64,000 nt of DNA from Phyllostachys edulis (lineage: Eukaryota; Streptophyta; Magnoliopsida; Poales; Poaceae): positions 3,536,834 to 3,600,833 of the forward strand of contig CM070561.1 of the NCBI GenBank assembly GCA_036346405.1, written 5' to 3'. A program made the translations under genes and the position numbers. Shown piece by piece: positions 35,016 through 46,004 of this stretch; the first letter of the stretch is position 1, and every line of letters begins with the position of its first letter. The notes below the pieces were generated by a model. The model did no database searches, had not been told where the DNA came from, and saw only the letters and a program-made list of their open reading frames with translations.

Positions 35016-38000
35016 TCAATTGTTTGCAAGTGGTTGAGAGGTGTCGGCGGGGTGAAACTCTGGGTCGGCGACGGAGTGAAATTCTCCCTTGTCCTTAACG
35101 ATATCTGATATGATAAAGGTGTAGAGCTTCTCTCGAATGTCCTTGATCTCATCCGGAACGAGTCCATCTAAATATATTATCAAGTCATGTCGCTAGCAAG
35201 AGTAAAATGGTAAGCATACATATTTAAATTTATAATTAGGAAATAATTATTTCGAGATTGACAAACCTCGGGATCCTTCGTCCTAGCACTAATGATTTGC
35301 TGCATATGATGGCAAACGTAGATTGCACATAGCTCATCATTTTTTTGCTGGCGGCACTGCAAAAATAGAATTACATATATAGGTATAGTTAGTTCGAGAC
35401 GCGTTATTACGAAGTATGATATAGGATTATTGTGTTGTAGCGCGTACCGGAAATTGTGTCCCGTGTGTTAGTTCAGCGCTCGATCCATTGTATAATCCTC
35501 TGTTGGCAATATAGTCGATGAACGACCTACATGATTCCAAAAAGTTATCCTCGGCCATTTCAAACGAATGATGACTACAATAGAGTTATGTATGGAGGAA
35601 ATGAGCATACCTCTCGAGTATTCCTTGCAGAACGCTAAAGTTGTGGTTGTTGCGGACTAGGGAATCAAGGTATATCACATGGTTCCTCTTTGTTATAATG
35701 ACTAAAAGGATCCAGTGGTACCTACTCATGTATGTCGCTATAGTCATTAAACCTAAGTTTGTGATGCGTATAAAGTACAAATTAAATGAAATTCGTATAG
35801 CAAGTAGTGACACTTACCTCTGGTTGTAGGGCACCACTATGTACTTCTTCTTCTGCTGATGAAGCAATGCCGCCGTTATGTATTCCTCGACGAAGGACGA
35901 GTCTATTTCGATGGTTTGCATAGATACCACGTGTGGGTCGAGGAAACCCACCGGTTCTCGCCATGCCTGGGCATTTTTCATCATGTATCTATACATAAGC
36001 AATGAGTTGTGATATTTATCAGTATTATATCGGTATTACGTGAATGTAGAACTTGATTGTACATACTTACAGTGTCCAACATCGTAGAAGAGAGGCGTAG
36101 AGGCCAACGAGGTTAAATAAGTCATATGAGTCGTTGAAGCCCACGACGAAGTTGCCCACCCCATTGAAGAAATGCTCATCTTTGTATGCGACGGTGATTC
36201 TAGTATCGCAACCCTTCTTTTTGGTCTTTTGCATGTACCAGGCATGCAAATCCTGACAAGCATATCCGGTATGAGTAAATCGCGGTCGGAGCACAATGGT
36301 TTCCCGATGGAGTAATTCCGGGACGTCCGGGCTTCCGGACTTGGGGCGCCTTAATGTTCATTGATTTCGATTTGGCCTTCATGGTAACGTCTTCTGCGAG
36401 ACGACTTCGGGAACCGTCTGGCTGGCACGCTTTTCTTGTTCCTTCGGTGTCTTCTCCACAGGAACCGATGAGGTGGCCTTCTGAGGCGAAATATGAGGTG
36501 GAGTCATCCAGGGTCCCGTTGGAGAGGAATGGTCGTGTCGAGATCGTGGCACTGCTGGGTCCAGGGTGATGTCCTTCTTGGGCCACTGGATAAAAGTGTG
36601 CACGGCATCCCCAAGTATTCTGATGTCTTCGTTCGGGTGAATCTCCAGCGGGACGGCCATGAGATTGTCATGTACCATATCCACCTGAACCCTGGCGTAA
36701 CCCTGCGCCAGTTGGGTACCGTGCTGCACTGCCCCTTCCTGGTTTGGGTACACCATCCCCCGCCCAGCCTCAATAGAAATGGACCCAAACATCCTCACTT
36801 GGAACTTGCAGGTGTCGGCCCTACAAAACGACACATAAATAGCTAAGGCGTCCTATAGGTCTATCTTTGGTGCATTCCATAGATGTACATTACCTTGATG
36901 TCGCTCTATCGAGAATTGGGCGTCGTCATGTTCGTAATTATGCGTGACGCGACGCTACTCGATGTCGGCGGGATGGCTCCCAAATTAACAGGGGTGGCTT
37001 GCGACTGGCTCAGGAATTTATTCATTTGATCCTGCAATGCTACTAGCTTTCCTTTAAATTTTTTAGTAATCATCTGTACCAACCGGTCCTCGCGCTCGGC
37101 CTTGGATCTCTTTCTACTCCTATACGTGTAGTAGTCGTCTGCAAATCCATGACTCCAAGGTACGTGAACCCCAAGGCCTCGCGTGCGACCCGGGTGCTCC
37201 TTGTTTCCCAAGGTCATAGATAGTATATCCTTCTCCTTGTCTGCTTGGAAGGAGCCTTGGGACGTTTGTGCAGTCAATTCATGCTGCAAGAGGTCAACAT
37301 GTTATTATAGACACTATGAAGTTATGGACTTATTAACAACTAGGTAGTTCGATATATTTACCACACGTTGGGACACTTTCTGTTCTGCCAGGTTTGTGAA
37401 AGAGATGCTGCCCGAAGACGAGACTTTTGCCCTCGCTTTTAACCAGCTTAGGGAATGCGGGTCTGTGATATCAGAAAATGGCCCGGTTGCGTTCTCCTCC
37501 TCCACCGCCCATTCCTCGTATTTACCCGCGTACTCAGCGGTGTCGAGTCTGTGCGGGTGAGTGTTTTGTGTCTGGAGAGCTTTGTGCGCCACACTTTGCT
37601 CCTTAAATTCGATCGTCGTCTTCATAGCCACAAAGGCGTCCCATGTTTCCCGCGTCAAGAATCCATACATCGCGAAGGGCGTCTCACTCGTGTTCACGTA
37701 CTTCGTGACATGAATGCTCTTGAAGGTCCTCCACGATTTATCCATCGAGAGCAACGCCGTCCGTTCCACGTGCGCCATGTCTGCTTCTAGAATAGTGAAC
37801 TTGCTTGAAAGTTCTGTCCACAGCGTGCCTCTCTGTTCTTTCGTCAGAGACTTCCAGGTTGGTGTGGTGATGGGACCCGTTCCCTTGCAAGTATCCTGCA
37901 GATGGTCCGGAATCTCGCTGCTGATCTCTTGGGACGCAGAGGGACCCTAAAGTCACTGACCTCCGTGATGATCAATCGGCCCGCAGGCATTTTTGATTTT

Positions 38001-38125
38001 CCTCTGCCATCTCGCTTACGTATCATTGTCGTCGACAGAAATCCAGACGCATTAGGCGGCGGCGGTGACGGCGCCTCTGCCATCTGTGGCGTCGGTGACG
38101 GCGGTGAAGACGGTGCCTCTGCCAT
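35016..38125 (-). pseudogene. CACTA-2 TnpA-like / Ulp1 protease gene
   Basis: The second gene of CACTA-2, spliced and mildly broken. In order on the minus strand: a basic Pro-rich N-terminus (38125-37844); a transposase_24-like region (37860-37314: WKSLTKEQRGTLW, SWRTFKSIHVTKY, NTHPHRLDTAEY, with LGNKEHPGRTRGLGV after it); a Lys/Gln-rich coiled segment (37100-37000); a block around QVRMFGSISIEAGRG (36834-36560); a helical stretch (36300-36070); and a Ulp1-type cysteine protease domain. The protease triad is visible: His at 35715-35717 (RYHWILLVI), Asp at 35664-35666 (IYLDSL) and Cys at 35327-35329 (ELCAIYVC). The last exon ends GEFHSVADPEFH near 35016-35018. Ulp1-like enzymes process SUMO-type conjugates; a role in transposition is not known. 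A frame change near 37800 makes it a likely pseudogene, or marks an intron I mis-set. Confidence 0.72.
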
Positions 38126-40079
38126 CTCATTTACTTGCTATCTATATAAGTTACATATGCAATAAAATGGATTGCATGTGTCCCAAATTAACATATACAT
38201 ATGAAGTATCTCTATGTGATTTAAAATAAATAATATGCTCAACATGTGCAATATTAGCAAATAATCATAATTAATTCCAGCATAAATATGAAACAATAAA
38301 GCATTAATACAACATCATTTAAATGACCAAATTAACATAATCAAATGTAAATCATTCAAGTCATTTAAATTGATTGAAATGCTAAACATATGCCACATGT
38401 ATATGAATGAAATTAGCACAGAGCACAAAAATTTGAAATTAATGTGAGCTCTCATATGGAGTTGCACAAGAAAATCAATCAAGTCATTTAAAAGGAACAA
38501 TATGCTCATCAAACACAATAAGTGTACACTTAAAATCAGCATAAAGCTATGATTTAATTGTATGATTATTGCTCTCAGAAATCTAGTTGCACAAGGTTTA
38601 ACCTTGGCCATCACAACAACTATGTCCAATGTAATCATGAATTGAATATGACAATTTATATATTAGGCCTTGAGTTCAATTTACAACTTGCTATTCAAAT
38701 CAACCAGATTCAAGTAAATTTACTCAACTTAACCTATGCTAGACCACATGAGTAGAGATCAACAATACTCTTCGATGCTCTAGACAATCCAGAGACTTAC
38801 TAAATGCACGGATAACAGAAAGAAGGCATTGAAAAGATACAGAATAGCAAGAAGAATTGAATGATAGAGCTACAGGAAGAGTAGGTATAACAGGTTGAAA
38901 TAAATTGCTCAAACTTATAGGAATCAGCTAGACAATCTACAACTCAAGGCTTAATCTATATACCAATTCACATTCAATTTTATTTTCTATGACAATTCAT
39001 CACCGAGCAGATCAAAGAACCCACCAATCACAGATCACATATTTCAACTAGCACATCACACACACATGATTGAAATGCTAATATTTCTAACTTCAGATAT
39101 TCACTCAATTCCCAGCTAACCAATTTGCCATGTAGAACAAGGAATATCTTAGTCCAAACTAAAACAGGAGAATGACATGTATGATCAATTATAAAATCTG
39201 AATATAATTGTTATTCCGATTGAATATTTCTGTAAAGATCATATAATTACTTTGCATAGAAAACATCAAAACAAGTAATCATAGCCATATTATATTCACG
39301 GTAGAGGATTACTAACCTAACATAGATTCATGAGAACATTGCCATTCCAACTATGAATAATTCCATATATATGCATGAACCATCAGTCAAATTCATGGAC
39401 ATGCAATGAAAAAAAATGTTCAAGAACCATCTGGCATTAATCACAATAGCACCGAGTCCTACACATACTCATGCATTCCATACAAAGAATTTCAGATCTG
39501 TGCAAATCCAAAATATGACCGAATCCTAACAAATCACAACCAAAATACTACATATTATCCTACACATTTTCATCTAATTAGCAAATCCACACGCATCTAC
39601 ACATTATAAATAAAAAGGGGATGAGGGAGGACAAGGTGGAAGGGTGGCACCGAGCTCTTAGCCTCTTACCTCCACGGCTCAGGAAGAAGCGATGAGGGGA
39701 GAGCGAGGCATTGGAGAAAACCGACGATGAGGGCACACGAGGAGGAGACCGTGCGTCTAGGATGGCGGCGTCGTCGATATCAGGGGCGGCGGTGCTGAGG
39801 TCGGAGGCGGCGGTGTCGGCCGGGGATTAAGGGGAGTGAACGGGCGAGCCCTAGAGGAGGCCGATGCAGAGGGAGGATGCCGACACGGGAGGAGGTCGCT
39901 GCCGAGGCGGCAAAGAAGATCGGCGATGTCGAGGCGGCGCGCGGGGCTTCTGGGGAGGTGAACAGCGAACCCTAGAGGAGGCGGATGAGAGGCGAGAGCC
40001 GAAAGCAAAGCTAAGGATTGGGGAGATGAATGGGCCTTTGGGGACATAAATGGGCGAGCCCTAGGGTTATAAGGCCTTT
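38126..40079 (-). other. Leader exon and long intron of the CACTA-2 protease gene
   Basis: Positions 39640-40079 on the minus strand are C-rich leader-like sequence (CGCCTCCTCTAGGG repeats) ending at a GT after GCCGTGGAG near 39674. The A/T-rich 38126-39630 aligns in style and in words (CTTGTGCAACT, CATAGCTTTATGCTGATTT) with 47740-47900 of CACTA-1. This is a shared intron in the 5' untranslated region. No other gene seen. Confidence 0.55.
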
Positions 40080-40330
40080 CACGAGACGGTTCTATTATGG
40101 AACCGTCAGGAAAAGCAATCCTGAGCGGTTCTATTTACAAAGCATGCGTGATATTCCATATCATAGACGGTTCTATTAAAGAACCATCTGTGATATGAAA
40201 TGTATCACAGACGGTTCTTTAATAGAACCGTCTGTGATAAACATATCATAGACGGTTCCTGATTAGAATCGTTTGTGATTCCTTATCACAGACGGTTCCA
40301 TAATAGAACCGTCTATGATAACGTGACATC
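40080..40330. promoter_or_regulatory. Inner repeat cluster between divergent CACTA-2 genes
   Basis: Seven or more copies of the ACAGACGGTTC/GAACCGTCTGTGA motif, in inverted pairs, form 250 bp between the leader of the protease gene (to the left, TATA-like CTTATAAC near 40062-40069 on the minus strand) and the small + strand ORF (to the right). The same motif marks the element ends. Binding by the element's own TnpA-like protein, and so coordinated control of both genes, is inferred. Confidence 0.65.
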
Positions 40331-40475
40331 TTGGTGACGAATGAACAAGTCTCTTCATTTTTTCGCGTGTGTCTCTTTGTCTCATGATCGCACGGCTTCG
40401 TCTCTTCATTTTTCAACGTCGCTATAGCTCCCAAATATCTCTTCGTCTCCCGCTCCGGCTTTAGTACTTGTTCTA

Positions 40476-40483
40476 TAAATAGA
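40476..40483 (+). promoter_or_regulatory. TATA box of the CACTA-2 accessory ORF
   Basis: TATAAATA lies 62 bases upstream of the ATG at 40545, a normal plant promoter distance with a short leader of about 35 bases. No ATG lies in that leader. Confidence 0.7.
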
Positions 40484-40544
40484 TATCCCCTTGTACAATG
40501 GATTTCACGCAACCTCCTTGATCCCCTTTCTCCACAAACTCCAA

Positions 40545-41090
40545 ATGGCTTTCCCTCTCGTGCCAGCTGTATTGGCCTACATTGTGCTTCTTTACTCGCA
40601 CCTCTCTGGTCGCAACCTAGCCCAAGCTGCGGACAAGCCTTCCGTTCGTAATGTCATCCGTTGTAGGCCCCCCGATCTACCGGAGACCATAGCGGCCATC
40701 ATCTGTCGACTGGAGCTCCTCCTCAGACAGACCAAAGCGAGGGTTCGTGGCATCCAGCGAGTAAATCTCATCGTGGAGATTGTCCTATGGAATTACTTGG
40801 TCCGCACCGAGGATGCAGCCCGGAGAGTCGAGGACGACATCCAAATTGCAGGAGAGCGGGTCAACCTCGCCGAGACGGAGGAGACCAAGGCTGATGGTCT
40901 CTGGGCTATATGGGGCTTGGTTGCAGAGTCCAAACGGCTACAAGCGCGAATCGAGCGTGCAAGGTCGCAGGTGGAGGCGTTTGATCTGACAGTCGCTGAT
41001 CCCGCCACCACTAAAGCCGACGAGAAGGGTTATGAAGATTTGAAGGCTAAGATAGGATCGCTAATCCTTTTTTTATCGTCTATGATGTAA
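40545..41090 (+). CDS. Unrecognised 181-aa ORF carried by CACTA-2
   Basis: I do not recognise this protein. It is an uninterrupted frame of 181 codons in an element whose other genes are broken. The start context is CCAAATGGC. Residues 1-30 look like a signal peptide or anchor (MAFPLVPAVLAYIVLLY, possible cleavage after NLAQA). The rest is Ala/Glu/Arg/Leu-rich and helical, with likely coiled-coil stretches (CRLELLLRQTKARVRG, EDAARRVEDDI, RLQARIERARSQVEAF) and a hydrophobic C-terminus (IGSLILFLSSMM). It lies on the strand opposite the transposase and protease genes and is divergent from the protease gene across the inner repeats. CACTA-1 has no equivalent: its corresponding gap is A/T-rich with a 21-bp tandem repeat. 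It may be a captured host gene or an accessory CACTA gene. Confidence 0.6.
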   Translation: MAFPLVPAVLAYIVLLYSHLSGRNLAQAADKPSVRNVIRCRPPDLPETIAAIICRLELLLRQTKARVRGIQRVNLIVEIVLWNYLVRTEDAARRVEDDIQIAGERVNLAETEETKADGLWAIWGLVAESKRLQARIERARSQVEAFDLTVADPATTKADEKGYEDLKAKIGSLILFLSSMM

Positions 41091-41301
41091 AAAGGATATG
41101 GTCTTTTTATCATCTGTTTATTACAAGTGCATAATGTTATCATTCCACATTACAATGAAGTCCACATTGACATCAAAATTAGAGATGACAATTCTATGTT
41201 GACATCAAAATATATAAGAGATTACAAGTCCATAACACATGGCAAGTCCACATAGACATGTCTCATGTTATGGAATAAATTAATTACAATCGAGTAAATT
41301 C

Positions 41302-44300
41302 TTAATTAAAATATAGCTCTTCATGATGATCGACGCGCATATAGCTAGCTTCCTCACTGGGTTCTTCGTCGAGCCTGATGCTGTCTCCAAAAGGAGACAA
41401 CTCGTCAAATTGATTGTATTCTTCCTCGTCCACTACATTCTCAACTCCGACAATCCTCCTTTTTTCATTAAAAACTACGTGGCGCTTCTTATTTGCTGGG
41501 TCAGTTACATAGAAGACTTGAACAACTTGGTTAGCCAGTACGAATGGTTTGTCTTTGTATCTGACACGTTCGAGGTCCACGGTAGTGACGCCGTACTTGT
41601 CGACCTTCACCTGTGGGAGATGGACCCAATGGCACCGAAATAGGGGGATCTTGAAAAGCACATAGTCGAGCTCCCATATCTTGTCTATTTGCCCATAGTA
41701 GGAGCCCCTCAGCCCATCGGTACTAAATGCATCTATGCGCACACCGCTGTTCTAGACTGTGCTCTTCCTATCCTGAGCTGCCGTATAAAATGTGTACTCA
41801 TTTATGTCGTATCCTTGCCATGTAACAATTGTAAATTGTGGCCCTTTTGCCAACCATAGCAGTGTATCATCACTTGATGACCTCCCAGTAATTCGCACTT
41901 TTAACCATTCGTTGAACCAACGGTTATGCTCTCTCGTGATCCAAACCTCCGACCGGTCTGGATTCTGTTGGCGTGCCATGTCTTTGTGCTCGTCGATGTA
42001 CGGGGACACTTGGGTCGTGTGTTGCAAGACTGTGAAATGGGCTTAGGCGTACGTATCCAGATCGGGAGTGATTGATTTACTTCCGATGGTCCCGATACCA
42101 TCTAATCTCCCCTCATGACGAGATAGAGGCACACCTATCGGTTCCACCTGAGCCATGTAGTCGACGTAGAACTCAATGACCTCTTTAGTTGCATAACCTT
42201 CGATGATGATGCCCTCCGATCGAGATCGATTCCGTACGTAGGACTTAAGAATTCCCATGTACCTCTCGAACGGGTATATGTGACGTAGGAACATGGGGCC
42301 GCATATCTTTATCTCTTTCACAAGGTGAACAATGAGATGGACCATGATATCAAAAAATGACAGAGGGGAATACATCTCAAAATGACATAGAGTCGTCACC
42401 ACCTCGGCCTGCAGAGCATCTAGTCCTTGGGGATCGATGACCTTCTGAGCAATTGAGTTGAAGAAATAACACATCCTCAAGATTGCCACTCGAATCGAAT
42501 CTTGTTCGGCAAGATACTCCTAATTGCAACAGGAAGCATTTGTGTCATCAGCACATGACAATCATGAGACTTCATACTAATTAATTTCAAATATTGCATA
42601 GAAACAAGTTTCTTAATGTTAGCGGAGTAACCATACGGGACTTTCACACCATGCAAGCTCTGGCACAGTTCATTTCTCTCGGCCTTGGACAGAGTATAGC
42701 AAGCTAGGGGAAGGTACGTTTGTCCTGTATCGGTCTCTTTCGGTGCTACCTCGGTCCTTATGTTCATATCAACTAAGTCACGTCGTGCGTTAACACCATC
42801 CTTTGTTTTGCCACTAATGTTCAGTAAGAGACCAATCAAGCTATCACATACATTCTTCTCCACGTACATGACGTCGATGCAGTGGCGAACTTCTAAGTGC
42901 TCCCAATAAGTCAAGTCCCAAAAAATTGACCGCTTCTTCCAGATGTTCTTCTAACGGGTTCTTAATTTACGTCCCTTCCCAAGCACAACATCGATATCCT
43001 TAACCATATCATAGACCTCTTTCCCTCTAAAAGCCCTTGGAGCTGAACCGTCCTCCTTATTTCCGTCGAATTGTTTCTTCATCTTGCGGTATGGGTGACT
43101 CTGGGAAGGAACCTACGGTGATGCATATACAGTTTTTTGCTTGAGTTGTTGACCATACACTCTCCGTAGCATCTAAGCGGTCTTGAGCGGGCTTTGGCTC
43201 CTTTTGTCTTGGCTTGAATTGAGTTACCAAGGGTAGGGAAATCACTGAAAGTGCAGAACAACATGGCGCATAAAGTGAAGTTATCTTGTTTGTACGCATC
43301 CCATACATGTACCCATTCGTTCCACAGTGTCACAAGATCTTCCAGCAATGGTGCTAGGTACACATCAATATCATTCCCAGGTTGCTTCGGCCCTTGGATA
43401 AGTAGTGACATCAAAATGTACTTCCGCTTTATACACAGCCAAGGAGGAAGGTTGTACATACATAGATTCAAGGGCCAGGTGCTATGTTGGCTGCTCATGT
43501 TACCGAAATGATTCATTCCATCTGTACTCAACCCTAACCTTATGTTCATAGGTTCCGCACCGAACTCTTCGAAACTCCGATCAAAGTTTGTCCACTAGGC
43601 AGAATTAGCAGGGTGTTTTAGCTTTCCATCTTTCTTACGCTCCTCCGAGTGCCAACACAGTAATCTTGCCTCCTTTGGGTTCGTAAATAAACGCTTCAAA
43701 CGTGGGATCACAGGCAGATACCACAACATCTGACGCTTGTATCGGGATGCTTTGCACACGGGACATACATGCATGTCTGCATACTCTTTACGGTAGAGGA
43801 TACAATCGTTCGGACATGCATATATTCTTCTACTTCCATTCCCAATGGACAAAGAACCTTCTTTGCTTGGTAGGTGGTGTTGGGCAACACGTTTCCCTCC
43901 GGAAGGATGTCCGCTAGGAGACCTAACAACGCTGTGAAATTCTTATCGGACCAACCATTGCTTGTCTTCAATTTAAGCAATTCAATCACGGTTGACAACC
44001 TTGTATATTCCGGCTTGCAGCCAGGGAACAAAGGTCTCACGGAGTCCTCCATTAAGCCCTCGAATTTACAAAGCTCTCTCTCACTGTAGTTCTCTTCTGC
44101 ATCGCGTAGCATCTGATCCAGATTGTCATCGTGCGACCTATCCTCATCAAAAGCACAGTCCACATCGGCATATCGTTGACTTCCTCGGCGATGTCGTCAT
44201 TATTAACTTCCAGTATAATCTGCTCTTCACCGTGATTGGTCCAACATGCATACCATTTTTTGAAACCCCTTCAAATCAAGTGCGCTTCGATCTGCGTCAT

Positions 44301-44462
44301 GTTGTTAAACATCTTTTGATTACCGCAATCAATACATGGACAGTACATAGAATTTATCCCCTTCTTCAACATATCCTGCTCGGCAGCTCTTCTAAAAGCA
44401 ACTACGCCATTAATATACTCTTGACTCACACGATTCATACCGTACATCTAGTTTCGGTCCAT
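41302..44462 (-). pseudogene. CACTA-2 transposase (tnp2 type)
   Basis: TnpD-like transposase on the minus strand, longer and better preserved than the CACTA-1 copy. ATG at 44460-44462 is followed within five codons by TAG where the family has Trp (MDR.WMYG). The frame then gives NRVSQEYING, an N-terminal Cys-rich domain (YCPCIDCGN), the tnp2 core (43549-42477: PGNDIDVYLAPLLEDL, HHRRFLPR, WEHLEVRHCIDVMYVEKN), a DUF4218-like part (42489-42043: YPFERYMGILKSYVRNRSR) and a DUF4216-like C-terminus (41742-41302: FVLANQVVQVFYV, VDEEEYNQFDEL). Several stops (for example in the 42950-42960 segment) and frame changes make it inactive. Confidence 0.88.
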
Positions 44463-44523
44463 CTACGCTACACATGTAACAAATTAGTGTCAAATTAGAT
44501 TAATAAACCGCAAGTACGTACTC

Positions 44524-45256
44524 TTCCTATTTACCAAACATACTTAAATTGATTAGCGATTAATTTATAGCAAACATAAAGGGTTATAGATCGTTACCTC
44601 GGAGCTCAAGAAGAAAATACCAAATATCTCTCGAGATTCCCCCCTTCTCCCGTCCTCCTCTCCTTCTCCTCCCTTCCCTCTCTGTCGGCGGCGCAATGGG
44701 CTTCCTATTTACCAAACATACTTAAATTGATTAGTGATTAATTTATAGCAACATAAGAGCAACTCCAGTGTATTGAACCGATGCCGATTCAAAGAGATGC
44801 CATGTAAGCATTCAAAGAACTACTCATTTTTCCCCCAATGTATTGATCCGATTCTTACTCTTAAGTGGGACCAACATCTTATTAAAAAAAATCATAAAAG
44901 AAATAAAATATCTCTCAACCGCTCTCTCTCTCTCTCCATTTCCTTCCCCCTCACAGAACTTAATGCATATGCTAACCACCCGATGAAAAATATTATTCTA
45001 TTCACTTGCATCCGGATGCAAAGTTTGCATCGGTTCCTAGAGTTTTGCTTCGGAATCAGCAGCTTCCAACATGTGGAATCGGTTCCTAGCATTAAATCTA
45101 GCCATTTGAACAAGCTAATTAAGCATGTACATTGCGAGATGCTCTAAAGGGTTATAGATTGTTACCACGAAAATACCAAACCTCTCGAGAATCCTCTCCT
45201 TCTCCTCCTTTCTCCTCTCCTTCTCCTCCCTTCCTCTCTGTCGTGCGGCGATGGGC
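44524..45256. repeat. Tandem duplication in CACTA-2, one copy with a MITE
   Basis: A unit of about 178 bp starting TTCCTATTTACCAAACAT occurs at 44524-44701 and again from 44702 to about 45256. Both copies contain GGGTTATAGAT.GTTACC, AAAATACCAAA and a TCTCCTTCTCCTCCC leader-like stretch. The second copy is longer only because of the Tourist MITE. Confidence 0.85.
44757..45144. repeat. Tourist-type (PIF/Harbinger) MITE
   Basis: A 388-bp element between TAA triplets (44754-44756 and 45145-45147). Ends are GAGCAACTCC (left) and GAGCATCTC (inverted right). The tandem sister copy at about 44570-44585 has one TAA and no insertion (ACATAAAGGGTTATAG), a direct empty-site proof of the TAA duplication. 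Noncoding. Confidence 0.92.
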
Positions 45257-45349
45257 AAACACACAGGTGGTGGCTCAAGTGGGAATGGGCAGGTCTGGTC
45301 GAGAATTTATAGTGCGAGGATATCACATCGATTCTTATTATGAATCATG

Positions 45350-45725
45350 CAGGATATACAACTATCACCAACGGTTTTCAATAGAACTCGGTGATAGTTC
45401 CTGAGCCGTTATTGACAACCGCTCGTAGTGCGTGAGATTATCACGCACAATTATTTAATAGAACCGTCGGTGATATTTCATAGACGGTCTGTGTTGACAA
45501 CCGTCTATGGTACAGGAGATTATCACAGACGGTTATTTAATAGAACCGTCTGTGATAGATCACAAATGGTTCTATTAATGAACCGTCTATGATAGATGCC
45601 TATCACAGATGGTTCATTAATAGAACCGTCTGTGATAGGCTGGCACGGCAAATACCTGGCCTGGACGGACCCAACACAGACGGTTCCATTTTAATCGTCT
45701 GTGATGAGGCGTCTACTATTGCCTG
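45350..45725. repeat. CACTA-2 5' subterminal repeats
   Basis: Inverted pairs of ATCACAGACGGTT and AACCGTCTGTGAT, with diverged forms (TATCACCAACGGTT) toward the transposase gene. They end at the terminal TAGTAGTG at 45738. Confidence 0.88.
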
Positions 45726-45741
45726 TTTTGTAGTAGTGCAC

Positions 45742-45936
45742 GTAGTTGTTTATGGAAAAATGAGGATTGTCGGAGTTGAGAATGTAGTGGACGAGGAAGA
45801 ATACAATCAATTTGACGAGTTACCTCCTTTCGGAAACGACATAAGGGTCGAGGAAGAGCAACATGACAAAACTAGCTACAAATGCGTTGATCATCATGAA
45901 GGGGTAATTTTTAAAGGAAATAAGCAAGAGGAATGA
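45742..45936 (+). pseudogene. CACTA-1 transposase, 3' part
   Basis: Continues the CACTA-1 transposase after the CACTA-2 insertion, in the same frame as 34438. It reads MRIVGVENVVDEEEYNQFDEL and the acidic end DIRVEEEQ, closely matching the C-terminus of the CACTA-2 copy at 41302-41500, and stops at 45934-45936. Confidence 0.9.
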
Positions 45937-46004
45937 TGAATGAAATGTTTATGTGTCATATGTTCTGAATTTGCATTTATGTATATGAGAATGTGTCATA
46001 TGAG

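Larger units (their letters stand above)
34439..45738 (-). mobile_element. CACTA-2, inserted in the CACTA-1 transposase
   Basis: An 11,300-bp element. The left end is CACTACTATGGA (34439) and the inverted right end CACTACTACAAAACAGG (45738). The 3-bp TSD CAC is perfect at 34436-34438 and 45739-45741. Removing the element plus one TSD puts the CACTA-1 transposase back in one frame across the junction (NKKRH before, VVVYGKMRIVGVE after), which proves the site. The genes run on the minus strand: transposase 44462 to 41302, TnpA/Ulp1 gene 38125 to 35016. A divergent ORF on + (40545-41090) lies between. Same family as CACTA-1 and clearly younger in place. Confidence 0.93.
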
